The notes under the pieces are model-generated. The model was given only the letters and a program-made list of their open reading frames with translations. It made no database searches and was not told the origin of the DNA. A stretch of 64,000 nt of DNA from Synechococcus sp. AG-679-A04 (GTDB taxonomy: Bacteria; Cyanobacteriota; Cyanobacteriia; PCC-6307; Cyanobiaceae): the NCBI GenBank assembly GCA_003210775.1, contig QCUI01000001.1, positions 1-64,000 of the forward strand, in the 5' to 3' direction. Shown one piece after another: positions 51,091 through 61,059 of the stretch (positions are counted from its first letter, which is position 1; every line of letters begins with the position of its first letter). Made by a program: the position numbers and the translations under genes.

Positions 51091-51510
51091 TCAAGACAAA
51101 AGCTGAAACACAAAACTTGAGCCAAACAAGAAACGAGAATAACTCGAGGAACCAAAGATAGTAACTTGAAAAAGTTGGGGGATCGAATATATTTTCAAAG
51201 AAATTAGATTGAGTTAGGCGGAAAAGTGCGTCTTCAGGCGATATATACAAGCGGTAGAGATGGAGGCCGAGAAAAATTAAATAATAAACAATTCCAACAA
51301 AGATATTGATAAACCGATAAAAAAATCAAAACCCTGAAACTTACTGGATTATATGTCGTTGACAAGCCAAAAGTATTACGAGCAAGAAATCAAATATCAA
51401 AAAACTAAAAAAGCGTGAAGCAAGTTAGAAAAAGTGTATAAAAAGTATCTAAAAAGGGAGAATGAGGAAAAAATTAAAAGGTGCCAGGCAAAAAGGTTGA
51501 AGAAATAGAA

Positions 51511-52626
51511 TCATGAGGAAGATAGCTCTTCGTAAGTCGTTGAATAGAGAATAGCGATAAAAACTTGACCTACAAAGTTAAAAATTGAACCGTAATGAAT
51601 GGTTGAAATCAAAAGAACCAAAAAAGATAGTTGAAGGTTCAGCACTTTCGACAGCCTAAAAAAAGCGATAAAGAATATAGAAGAAGGAACTAAGCCGCAA
51701 ATAGAAATCATATTAAGGAGAACAAAATCTCCACCAATAGAAGTTTTTGAAACAATAAGGTTTTGCGAGCTACCAAAAAGAAAATCAATAATATTATCAA
51801 AAGAGATAGAGTTCAGCTTATCTTCCAGGACATAATAAATATAGCCAGGGCTTAGCTTTGTAGAGAAGAGTTGAAAGCCAAAATCGGACAAAAGGAAAAG
51901 AACAAAAACAAATGCTGATGCAACTAAAGTGTAAATAAAACCTTTACTTATTGCAAAAGACTTAAAACATAATAACAAAATCTTCGAGAGATAAAATAAA
52001 ATACCAATGCCTAAAACAAAGAAGCCAACAGTAGAGCCAGAAAGCAAAAAGACAAATAAAAGTGCTAAATAATCAAATAAATGAAGATGATTTAAAACAG
52101 GATTAGACTGTGAAAATATAGATTTTCTTATAATCAGAAGCAAAAGAACGGCTATAAGCGAGGCTGATATACTTGAATTAAGGGCTGGCCCGTAAAGACG
52201 GAAAGAACCTGAGACAAATTCAGCTCTTGAAAAAGCACTTAAATTAGCTAGATTAAAATGATTAATTATATAGAAAGGATGGAAGCCCAGCAACTTGGTA
52301 TGAAAATACTCTACAAAAGAAAAAAGATATAATGAACGGATAAAATATACTGTATTAATTTTAAAATTAGAAAACGCAAAAACAAACAGACCAACGCCGA
52401 AATAAAATCGCGATATCATTATTGAAACAGACAGATGAGGGTAAAGAAAAAAGACATATAAACTAAGAAACAAACAAGTCAAGAGAAAAGGCAGGAATAC
52501 CTTATTTGCTGCAGAAAACCTGTTGAAAAAAGTCCGAAGTGCAAGATAAAGGACAAAGATATAAAACAGTGAAGCAAAACCAAGCTGATAGGAAGGAATC
52601 GCAAAAAAAGAAATAAATGATTGCAT
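51511..52626 (-). CDS. O-antigen polymerase/ligase-like multi-pass membrane protein (Wzy-like)
   Basis: 371 aa, around ten hydrophobic segments, in a glycosyltransferase cluster. Confidence 0.65.
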   Translation of the reverse strand: MQSFISFFAIPSYQLGFASLFYIFVLYLALRTFFNRFSAANKVFLPFLLTCLFLSLYVFFLYPHLSVSIMISRFYFGVGLFVFAFSNFKINTVYFIRSLYLFSFVEYFHTKLLGFHPFYIINHFNLANLSAFSRAEFVSGSFRLYGPALNSSISASLIAVLLLLIIRKSIFSQSNPVLNHLHLFDYLALLFVFLLSGSTVGFFVLGIGILFYLSKILLLCFKSFAISKGFIYTLVASAFVFVLFLLSDFGFQLFSTKLSPGYIYYVLEDKLNSISFDNIIDFLFGSSQNLIVSKTSIGGDFVLLNMISICGLVPSSIFFIAFFRLSKVLNLQLSFLVLLISTIHYGSIFNFVGQVFIAILYSTTYEELSSS

Positions 52627-53648
52627 TACAAGGAATTAAGTCTAAACATTACCATAAAATGGAAGAAATCAGACTGAAGCCTGACATTGTAAAAATAGGG
52701 GGTAAAAACAAGCCTAATGCAATAGCAGAGATATAAGAGTGACTTCAAAGATTTTTCAAACAAGATGTCGAGCAGAATTTTGTGAAACAAACACATCTTG
52801 GCATAACTAAAGTGTAGGGAAAACCAAAGACGGTAGGGTATAAAATCAAAAGAAGAAGAGTAATGATCAAGAATATAATTGACATTTCTGATGGTATTTT
52901 TAGGAGACGTTAGGGTTCGACGTATAGGCTTCACAGAAGACTGAGAAGAAAAACTACCAATATAGTAATACAATAGAGGCTTGCCAATATGAAGAGCTTT
53001 AATAGGAGATGAAATCAAAATATCCAGAAGAAGAATAGCATCCTCTGCACCAATGACCTCGCGGCTTTCTAAAAAATTATGTGATTTCAAGATGTTAGTA
53101 GAAATACTATAAGAGCCGACGGCTGTAATCATGCCATTTAACAATATGTCTTTAGACAAAGAATAGGACGAGACGTTATTAGCATAATTATTGTAACTCT
53201 TAGAGAAAGAAGTGGGTTTTATTATTTGTGGTTGATGAATTAGATCATAAAATTGAATACACGAATGAAAAACAATGTCAGGTTTATTGATTAGATGATC
53301 GGAGATTATTTGGCATCTATCGGACGAGCAAAGATCGTCAGCGTCAAGAAAGCAAGTATAATCGGACTGTACATGTTTGATACCAAGATTACGAGACCAC
53401 GCAGGTCCACCAAAATTCCTCATAAGTTGAAAGAACCGAACAGAAGATGAACATGTATGTGTCGCAAGAAATTGCTGGATAATGTCAACTGTATTATCTG
53501 TAGAGCCATGATCAACAATGATTATTTCGTTAAATGGCTTAATCTGGAAAAAGGCACTTGATAACGATCGAAAAATGTACTTCTCAGAATTAAAAGAAGT
53601 AAGAACTAAAGCAAGCGAAAAAGTATAATTAGACACTAAAGTAGCCAA
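52626..53648 (-). CDS. Family 2 glycosyltransferase
   Basis: 'LALVLTSFNSEKYIFRSLSSAFFQIKPFNEIIIVDHGSTDNTVDII', 'YTCFLDADD'. Confidence 0.9.
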   Translation of the reverse strand: MATLVSNYTFSLALVLTSFNSEKYIFRSLSSAFFQIKPFNEIIIVDHGSTDNTVDIIQQFLATHTCSSSVRFFQLMRNFGGPAWSRNLGIKHVQSDYTCFLDADDLCSSDRCQIISDHLINKPDIVFHSCIQFYDLIHQPQIIKPTSFSKSYNNYANNVSSYSLSKDILLNGMITAVGSYSISTNILKSHNFLESREVIGAEDAILLLDILISSPIKALHIGKPLLYYYIGSFSSQSSVKPIRRTLTSPKNTIRNVNYILDHYSSSFDFIPYRLWFSLHFSYAKMCLFHKILLDILFEKSLKSLLYLCYCIRLVFTPYFYNVRLQSDFFHFMVMFRLNSL

Positions 53649-53723
53649 AAAAGATTCGTAGACATGAAAAGCAAGGAGCTAGTGTAAAAAACATTACAGA
53701 ATCAAACAGCAGAAGCAAAGAGA

Positions 53724-54677
53724 TTAAAAAGATAATTCAAAAGAGTGGTTACTGCAGAATCTTAAAAGGTTATCAATCTCGGAAGAATGACTCATGGTGA
53801 AGATGTCAGATAAAATCTCACTATAAAGACTAGAATAGTGAAGCGGAGGTGTCAAATTATTTCCACTAAAATGGATTGATGGAGAAAACCCAAATAAAGA
53901 AGATGCACTAGTCTGAATTAAGGAAGCTATTTCTAAAAGCGTAAAAGAATGAGAAGAGCCTACATTAATAATATTGGGAGAAACAGATGATAACTCGCGA
54001 ATATCATTGTTCAAAAGAGATGATACTAAATAACACAGATTTGTAATGGGCAGGAAGTTGCGAACAACACCAGCGTCATTGCGGATAACAATTTTTTGAT
54101 CTAAAACAACCTGGCGGCAAAGGTCATTCACAAATAAATGCCAACATGCAATATTTGGTGAAATGGGGGGACCATAAACATTGGACAAACGCAAAATTGT
54201 ACAGTGCATGTCTGATCTTAAAGCAATATCTTGCACAAATTTTTCACCGATAATATTAGAAATTGCATAGGGATGAGAATTTGATGGGATTGAAAACTCA
54301 GTAATCTCTCCAGCAAGAGGACTTCCGTAAATGTGAGCTGTTGAAAAATAAAAAAATTGCTTGATATTTGATTGAGTAGCTGAGTCTAACAAACGAGCAG
54401 TTGAATAAGCATTAAATTTAATCGCAGAAGAAGGCGATAAAGAACAATCCTTGGCGTTCATTCCAGCTGCATGAACAAGAGCATCAACACCGCTACAAAG
54501 AGATTGAAGAGATTGATTGCAATCCCAATTAATAACCCTAAATTCTAAGGATGAATGGCTGAAGCTAAGTTTGGATAAAGAACGTGTTGCAACAATGACA
54601 TGATGACCCTGTTGGGATAAAAAAAGAGCAATTCGGCTTCCTAAAAAACCTGAACCACCTGTTAACAAAACGCGCAT
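53724..54677 (-). CDS. NAD-dependent epimerase/dehydratase (SDR)
   Basis: 'MRVLLTGGSGFLGSRIALFLSQQGHHVIVATR', 'YFSTAHIYGSPLAGEITE'. Confidence 0.9.
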   Translation of the reverse strand: MRVLLTGGSGFLGSRIALFLSQQGHHVIVATRSLSKLSFSHSSLEFRVINWDCNQSLQSLCSGVDALVHAAGMNAKDCSLSPSSAIKFNAYSTARLLDSATQSNIKQFFYFSTAHIYGSPLAGEITEFSIPSNSHPYAISNIIGEKFVQDIALRSDMHCTILRLSNVYGPPISPNIACWHLFVNDLCRQVVLDQKIVIRNDAGVVRNFLPITNLCYLVSSLLNNDIRELSSVSPNIINVGSSHSFTLLEIASLIQTSASSLFGFSPSIHFSGNNLTPPLHYSSLYSEILSDIFTMSHSSEIDNLLRFCSNHSFELSF

Positions 54678-54683
54678 AGGAAA

Positions 54684-55442
54684 TTATAACCAAGGAGCTC
54701 CTTTGCTATACAAAGATTCAAGGAGGGAATGCTCACGCTTAGTATCCATACATTGCCAGAAACCCTCATGACGATAAGCCATCAGCTGACCAATGGACGC
54801 GGCGTATTCAATCGGCTCACGCTCAAGGAGAGTATGGTCACCTTCAATAAGGTCAAAAAAGTCAGGTTCCACGACAAAAAACCCACCATTGATCCACCCA
54901 TCTTGAAGCTGAGGCTTTTCTTGAAAGCTTTTAACAACTGGACCATCAAGATATAATTCACCAAAGCGAGCAGCTGGTCGAACTGATGTCATGGTGACTA
55001 ATTTTCCGTGATTACGATGGAATGAAAGTAAATCATCAACATTGATATCGGCAAGACCATCACCATATGTAATCATAGATGTCTCATTGCCGATGAAGTT
55101 CTTCATACGACGAACACGACCACCAGTCATAGTTTCATCACCAGTGTGCACAAGAGTGACACACCAATCAATAGGTGGTTCTTGTATAGGATTAACAACA
55201 CCAGTACTGAAATCAACAGAAAAATCAGCATTCAATACGCGATAATTTAGGAAATACTCCTTGATAACCTCAGCCTTATAGCCAAGTGCAACATAAAAGT
55301 CTTTATGCCCAAAACGAGCATAAATTTGCATAATATGAAAAAGAATGGGTTTATCACCAATACGGATCATAGGCTTAGGAAGGTGTTCAGTATATTCAGA
55401 AATACGAGTACCTAATCCACCTGCCAGCAGAATGACTTTCAT
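54684..55442 (-). CDS. rfbF: Glucose-1-phosphate cytidylyltransferase
   Basis: 'MKVILLAGGLGTRISEYTEHLPKPMIRIGDKPILFHIMQIYARFGHKDFYVALGYK', 'MITYGDGLADINVDDLL'. Confidence 0.95.
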   Translation of the reverse strand: MKVILLAGGLGTRISEYTEHLPKPMIRIGDKPILFHIMQIYARFGHKDFYVALGYKAEVIKEYFLNYRVLNADFSVDFSTGVVNPIQEPPIDWCVTLVHTGDETMTGGRVRRMKNFIGNETSMITYGDGLADINVDDLLSFHRNHGKLVTMTSVRPAARFGELYLDGPVVKSFQEKPQLQDGWINGGFFVVEPDFFDLIEGDHTLLEREPIEYAASIGQLMAYRHEGFWQCMDTKREHSLLESLYSKGAPWL

Positions 55443-55462
55443 GCTATATACTCAAAGTATCA

Positions 55463-55912
55463 TCAAAAAAAATTAGAAGACCAACCATAGGGAATGCTTT
55501 TGTCATCGAAAGGAAGCCTCAAGATATCTGAGTTCGAATGTTTAATTGTAGCACAGTTAGCGACAAGAGCAGTTTGGGGGCCAACGCATTTAAAACCATT
55601 CCAAATAAGTGGGGGAATAGTAATAAGTTGATAGTTTTCAGGCGAGATAAATAATTCTTGAATAACACCATAAGAAGGACTATCGTATCTGTCATCGTAG
55701 AGAACAAGTTTGATATGACCATGAACAACTGCATAGTTAAGCGTCATCAACTTATGTAGTCGCCAAGCCTTGATAGCTCCTGGATTAACTGTTGAGAAAT
55801 AAATTTCACCAAACTGCTTAAACTGACAAGAATCCTCTCGCAGCATGTGCATAACCTTACCTCGTTCATCGAAAATCTGACGAAGTGGGTAAGTGACCAC
55901 GTCATGAATCAT
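55463..55912 (-). CDS. dTDP-4-dehydrorhamnose 3,5-epimerase (RmlC)-like cupin, copy A
   Basis: 'FGEIYFSTVNPGAIKAWRLHKLMTLNYAVVHGHIKLVLYDDR', 'PPLIWNGFKCVG'. Confidence 0.85.
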   Translation of the reverse strand: MIHDVVTYPLRQIFDERGKVMHMLREDSCQFKQFGEIYFSTVNPGAIKAWRLHKLMTLNYAVVHGHIKLVLYDDRYDSPSYGVIQELFISPENYQLITIPPLIWNGFKCVGPQTALVANCATIKHSNSDILRLPFDDKSIPYGWSSNFF

Positions 55913-55913
55913 G

Positions 55914-56984
55914 CTAAAACTCCGGAAAATAAAATTTAAATTGCTGATGAGTCACCATAGAAATATCGTCTCCATCTAACCAATCTTTATACCAAAGAGC
56001 TGTCTGCTTGAGTGTTTCCTTAACATGCCATCTAGGCTCCCAGCCAAGGTAGTGAAAGGCTTTGTCACAATTAAGCTGCAATAGAGCAGCCTCATGGTTA
56101 AGGGGTCCAGAGACAAGTTCCTCTATTGTTCCTCGACCAATATGACAAAAAATTGAAGAAGCGACTTCATTGACAGTCATGGCATTGGTGGATGGAGGGC
56201 CAAAGTTCCAAGCACCAGAATAATTAGATGGACTACGATAAAGATGGTAAGCGAGGAGTAAATAACCAGATAATGGTTCTAATACGTGTTGCCAAGGTCG
56301 CGTTGAGCAGGGATTACGCAAAATCAGCGGGGAGCCAGATTGAATTGAACGAATACAATCGGGAACAATACGATCGAGCGCAAAATCTCCTCCACCAATA
56401 ACATTACCAGCTCGAACTGATGCGGCGCCTAATGTAATACGCTTGTCAAAAAAAGACGATCTATAAGATGAAAAAATTAGTTCGCATGCTGCCTTCGAAG
56501 CACTATAAGGGTCCCTGCCTCCGAGCCTGTCATTTTCACGATAACCCCAAGGCCATTCTTCATTTTTATAACATTTATCAGAAGTAACATAGACAAGGGA
56601 ACGAACTGAGTCGCAGAGCCTAATAGCATCTAACAAATTTGCAGAGCCAATAATATTTGTTGAATAGGTTGTTAAAGGATCATCATAAGACTCACGAACA
56701 AGAGGTTGAGCAGCAAGGTGAAATACTACCTCTGGCTGGAATGAATGGAGGATTTCAGAAAGGAAATTAGCATCACGTACATCACCTATTATATCTTTAA
56801 TTTTAGGTGATAGATCCAACAAATTAAATAAAGAACATTCAGCAGCAGGTAATGAAAACCCAAGTATTTCTGCTCCAAGAGATGAAAGGATGAAGGTTAG
56901 CCAAGAGCCCTTAAAACCTGTATGACCAGTAATTAAAACACGCCGACCATGAAAAAAGTTGAATACATCAGAATAATTTGACAT
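55914..56984 (-). CDS. rfbG: CDP-glucose 4,6-dehydratase
   Basis: 'RRVLITGHTGFKGSWLTFILSSLGAEILGFSL', 'VYVTSDKCYKNEEWPWGYRENDRLGGRDPYSASKAACELI'. Confidence 0.95.
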   Translation of the reverse strand: MSNYSDVFNFFHGRRVLITGHTGFKGSWLTFILSSLGAEILGFSLPAAECSLFNLLDLSPKIKDIIGDVRDANFLSEILHSFQPEVVFHLAAQPLVRESYDDPLTTYSTNIIGSANLLDAIRLCDSVRSLVYVTSDKCYKNEEWPWGYRENDRLGGRDPYSASKAACELIFSSYRSSFFDKRITLGAASVRAGNVIGGGDFALDRIVPDCIRSIQSGSPLILRNPCSTRPWQHVLEPLSGYLLLAYHLYRSPSNYSGAWNFGPPSTNAMTVNEVASSIFCHIGRGTIEELVSGPLNHEAALLQLNCDKAFHYLGWEPRWHVKETLKQTALWYKDWLDGDDISMVTHQQFKFYFPEF

Positions 56985-57180
56985 GAGAAAATTGCTTTAA
57001 AACATTTAAAGGGGTCTGTGATATCTAGAATATAGTGGATGGGTAAATAAATATGGAGAGAGGCATAAGGGTACGTCAGGCATCAAGTTGCGTATTCATG
57101 CACACAAGGGAGCATAGGTAGAGGTGAAAAGAGGTAATTTAATGCATTATACAAGAAAAATACAAGTTCAATTTAATATA

Positions 57181-57636
57181 TTAAAATAATGAGGACCATT
57201 GATATGGAATAGAAGGGTCAAAGGCAGGTTTTCGCGTGATCTCTGAAGGAACATGAGGTTGTGTCGCACAATTAGCAACAATTGCTGTATCAGAGCCGAT
57301 ACATCTAAATCCATTCCAAATGTTTGGAGGAACAGTGACCAATGAATAACATTCGGGGGAGAGAAATAATTCCTGAACCATACCATTGGTAGTACTAAAG
57401 GAGCGATCGTCGTAAAGAATGATCTGAACTTTACCCATGACACATGCATAATTCAAGGTGATCTGTTGATGCAAATGCCATGCTTTAATAGCTCCAGGAT
57501 ATGTACACGAAAAGTATATCTCACCAAATCGCTCAAATACAGAAGAATCTACATTAAGCATATGCATGACTGTTCCACGTTTATCAGAGATTTGTGTCAA
57601 TGGAGTAACGGTTACTCCATAAATCATATTACTCAT
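57181..57636 (-). CDS. RmlC-like cupin, copy B (paralogue of 55463..55912)
   Basis: 'FGEIYFSCTYPGAIKAWHLHQQITLNYACVMGKVQIILYDDR', 'PPNIWNGFRCIG'; collinear with copy A. Confidence 0.85.
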   Translation of the reverse strand: MSNMIYGVTVTPLTQISDKRGTVMHMLNVDSSVFERFGEIYFSCTYPGAIKAWHLHQQITLNYACVMGKVQIILYDDRSFSTTNGMVQELFLSPECYSLVTVPPNIWNGFRCIGSDTAIVANCATQPHVPSEITRKPAFDPSIPYQWSSLF

Positions 57637-57661
57637 AAGAAAAGAAGATAAGAAAGAATTT

Positions 57662-58756
57662 TTACCGCATAGATATTTCCTTTAAAGCATAAGCGAGATC
57701 AGCTTTATTGACAACATGAGAGAAACTGTTTGAGACGAAACTAACCCAAGCATCTTGTTTTTGATGATAGATTGGCATTAAGGAATTTGAAAGACATGAA
57801 GAGGGTATTGAGTTATGAGAATTAAATCGATCATCCCATGTTCCACTTAGAACACCATCAAGAAAACTTAGCAACATAGAGGCAAGAGGTGATGATTCTC
57901 GGCCCCATAAAGGGTCAGCTGAAAATGATTCACCGCAAACATCTAGAACACCTGGCTCTGTAGAGAAATCTAAAGAGATAGATTGTTGATTTGAATCGTA
58001 CAATTTTATAAGCCTAACACGCTTTACATAGTTACGAGCAATATTAAGTGAAAGAGTGGATTTATTGGCATAAAGATTGATGCAAACATTAGAACCTCCA
58101 TTATTGAGTATCAGGTCAGAGATGGATGCATTACTAACATCAATCAAAGGTGAAATGATTGAGAATATATGTGGAAGACAGTCAACAAACACCGGTATAG
58201 ATGGATCAAAAGACTTCGATTCGCCATAATTAATTTGTGCAAAAGAATCTAACCAATCAAACTGTAAATAAATGGGCTTGGAAAGGAAAGCACAACTGTC
58301 AACAAAGCGTTGAATATATTTTGCAAAAGAAAAAACAAGTGAACAGCATAATTTGGATTTCGTTTGTTGTTCCAGAGTAATTAACCTATGCACAGCGTCA
58401 AGCGAAGGGGCTAAGGGTTTTTCGACTAAAACAGGAACATTAAACAATAAAGATTTAGCTGCGATATATTCATGATCATGAGCAGAATTCGCTACAATGC
58501 ATGCAGAATGCTCGGCAAAACAAACATCATCCAAACACGAGTAATAATGAAACGATCTATGAGATAAATTTAGCCTTGCCCATCTACGCATGAAAGAGAT
58601 ATTTTTTTTTGAAAAAATTGATATCGCAATATTTAAGGGCAAATGTATGTCAAGGACATTTAAGATGACTCGTGACCACCTGCCACCTCCAACGATAAGA
58701 ATTGACTTCAAAGGCAAATACGTACGCATAAATCTAAATGAGCTAAAGTATGTCAA
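57662..58756 (-). CDS. Gfo/Idh/MocA-type oxidoreductase
   Basis: 'SILIVGGGRWSRVILNVL', 'ACIVANSAHDHEYIAAKSLLFNVPVLVEKPLAPSLDAV'. Confidence 0.8.
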   Translation of the reverse strand: MTYFSSFRFMRTYLPLKSILIVGGGRWSRVILNVLDIHLPLNIAISIFSKKNISFMRRWARLNLSHRSFHYYSCLDDVCFAEHSACIVANSAHDHEYIAAKSLLFNVPVLVEKPLAPSLDAVHRLITLEQQTKSKLCCSLVFSFAKYIQRFVDSCAFLSKPIYLQFDWLDSFAQINYGESKSFDPSIPVFVDCLPHIFSIISPLIDVSNASISDLILNNGGSNVCINLYANKSTLSLNIARNYVKRVRLIKLYDSNQQSISLDFSTEPGVLDVCGESFSADPLWGRESSPLASMLLSFLDGVLSGTWDDRFNSHNSIPSSCLSNSLMPIYHQKQDAWVSFVSNSFSHVVNKADLAYALKEISMR

Positions 58757-59963
58757 TAACGAAGCCGGTATATAAGTTTTTAGAAAGATAGGATCTTATT
58801 TCATTTGAAATATGCCAAGCAAAGTTTATAATGGGCATATCTTGATCTGCAAAAGCAAAGAGCTCGGAATCAGATCTGATCTGAATTCGAGTGCCTGGAA
58901 CAAAATGGCCAATCTTGGGAGAACCCGGCTTCTCATAAACAGCGGAAACAATAGATTCATCTAGATTAAGCAACTTTATAAGAATAGCAGCTCTGCCGGG
59001 AAATGCTTTTGCACGTAATGGCCCAGAATGATCAACATAAGATAAAATTTCAGCACGCTTAGATACCTTCCATTCCTCAATATTTGAAGTCATTTGAGTA
59101 AAGTCGTGAGCGAACAAACTCTCTCTAACCAAGATATCTTTATAAGATGATTTATTTAAGTAGTCAAAAAGAGAACATCGGGAAAACGCAATTCTAATAT
59201 TTCCACCATATCTAGCAGGAAAATCAAAAGTTAGTAGTCTAGATTCAAGCTTGGATATAACATGAGTAAAGGAAGTAAGAGTATAAGTTCTAGGATGCTC
59301 ATGATAAAAGGTGTCGAATTGATTGCCATCAATAATTGATCCCAAATAGTGGTTTTCAATTACCACAATAGTGGTGTCACACATTAATCGACTTAAAGAA
59401 AGCAGGACTGAATTCAAATCATCAATATGCGCAAAGACATTTGTAAAAGTAATAAAGTCTGGGTGGCCATGTTTGGATATAATTGTATTCGCCAAGTCAG
59501 GCGATAGGTAATCATCATAAACTACGTGGCCTGCTAATTTAGCATCAATAGAAGCTGCAGTCGGCTCTATGCCTATAGTCTTAGCACCTCTCTCAGCAAA
59601 AAAATTAAGCAAACTTCCATCATTACAACCAATATCTAAAATTAATTTGGACTGCAATGGACCAAATCTATGATCACAATCTTCAACAAGTGAGTGCATG
59701 CCATTTAAAACATCAGCTGTAAATCGGGATCTATAATGGTAACTAGTAGGGAACAATATCTTTTTTGTAACTTGAAATCTCTGATGAGCGGTAGAGCATT
59801 GAGGACAAAATAATATCTGAATGGGATACTCTTTACACGATACAGTTGAGTCAATAGGAATCAAATCATCACACAAAGGATGATTTCCCAAATCGAGAAC
59901 CTGTGAAAGATTCGTGCCACCGCATAGTTCACAGGAAACAACCTGTTTCAAATGTTGACTCAT
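58743..59963 (-). CDS. Class I SAM methyltransferase, sugar C-methyltransferase-like (zinc-binding N-terminus)
   Basis: 'CELCGGTNLSQVLDLGNHPLCDDLI...ILFCPQCSTAHQRFQV', 'LILDIGCNDGSLLNFFAERGAKTIGIEPT', C-terminal NAD-like region. Confidence 0.9.
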   Translation of the reverse strand: MSQHLKQVVSCELCGGTNLSQVLDLGNHPLCDDLIPIDSTVSCKEYPIQILFCPQCSTAHQRFQVTKKILFPTSYHYRSRFTADVLNGMHSLVEDCDHRFGPLQSKLILDIGCNDGSLLNFFAERGAKTIGIEPTAASIDAKLAGHVVYDDYLSPDLANTIISKHGHPDFITFTNVFAHIDDLNSVLLSLSRLMCDTTIVVIENHYLGSIIDGNQFDTFYHEHPRTYTLTSFTHVISKLESRLLTFDFPARYGGNIRIAFSRCSLFDYLNKSSYKDILVRESLFAHDFTQMTSNIEEWKVSKRAEILSYVDHSGPLRAKAFPGRAAILIKLLNLDESIVSAVYEKPGSPKIGHFVPGTRIQIRSDSELFAFADQDMPIINFAWHISNEIRSYLSKNLYTGFVIDIL

Positions 59964-60032
59964 GCTTTAACGAGAAAAAAGACAGAGCAACTATAATCTT
60001 ACCATACATAAATATGAAAGATGAAAAACAGT

Positions 60033-61040
60033 TTAACTAACCGCAAAAAAAAATGAACGCAATTTTCGCATAAAAATAGTTAGGATTGAGAAATAGAAAT
60101 TTGGAAATAGAAGATTTGGGAGCAATTGCTTAAAAGAGACAAACTTAATACCAGACTTGTGTGGGTTGAGGCACATAAAGATGAAATCTGGAATAAAATA
60201 TGCAAGTGTATAATTCCTACAATAATAATATTTATAAAATGGCAAGCCAACCTCCCGGTATGAATCAAGTGCTTCAATAAGACGAATACTCCTGACAAGA
60301 GGGTACAGGGAAGACCACTCTCGAATACCAGATAAAGAAACAATCAGTGGCTTTGAATTAAAATATGCCTTTGACTGTGAGAATGCACGAGAAAAAATTC
60401 TCACATGTGGAAAAGTATTGTCAAAGTGTGAGAATATATCATGAGAGTAAACAGCTGCTTGACATAGAATATGTGAATGAAGGGACCAATGGCTATGCCT
60501 AAATACAGATAAGTACATACCACCTAGGAAATCAAAAGAAATAGAAGGATGAATTAAATCTAAAAAATCAAGCTGACCATCTGATGAATAATTTGAAAAG
60601 CGTTGCATCTTTTTAGGAAGATTATATGTATCAAACGGATGAGCGAAAGCAGTAATATGGTTAAAACTAAGTTTATAAGAATTGACATAGAAAAAGTCTA
60701 CGTGGGGGTACCTGTTTAAAAGCTTAAAAAGGTCCAAAAGTGAATTAGGAAGAAGCAGATCATCGTCTCCGATCAGCCAAACGAACTCACCCTTTGCTAG
60801 AGAAACTACCTTCAGAAAATTTTGGGGGATTCCAAGATTTTCAGAGTTTTTAGAATAAACAAGAGGTAAGGTCGATGTATATTGAGATACGACAGTGTCT
60901 GTATCATCGGTAGAACAATTACTTGAGACAATCACCTCGAAATCAAAATCAACATAATAGGCTGAGATGACTATTGAGTGTAGACAGTTATCTAAGGAAA
61001 GGGCTCTATTGAAGGTTGGAATACAAAGTGAAAGCTTCAT
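60033..61040 (-). CDS. Family 2 glycosyltransferase
   Basis: 'LSLCIPTFNRALSLDNCLHSI', 'EVIVSSNCSTDDTDTVV', 'VWLIGDDDLLLP'. Confidence 0.9.
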   Translation of the reverse strand: MKLSLCIPTFNRALSLDNCLHSIVISAYYVDFDFEVIVSSNCSTDDTDTVVSQYTSTLPLVYSKNSENLGIPQNFLKVVSLAKGEFVWLIGDDDLLLPNSLLDLFKLLNRYPHVDFFYVNSYKLSFNHITAFAHPFDTYNLPKKMQRFSNYSSDGQLDFLDLIHPSISFDFLGGMYLSVFRHSHWSLHSHILCQAAVYSHDIFSHFDNTFPHVRIFSRAFSQSKAYFNSKPLIVSLSGIREWSSLYPLVRSIRLIEALDSYREVGLPFYKYYYCRNYTLAYFIPDFIFMCLNPHKSGIKFVSFKQLLPNLLFPNFYFSILTIFMRKLRSFFFAVS

Positions 61041-61059
61041 TGTACACAGAAAATCACAG

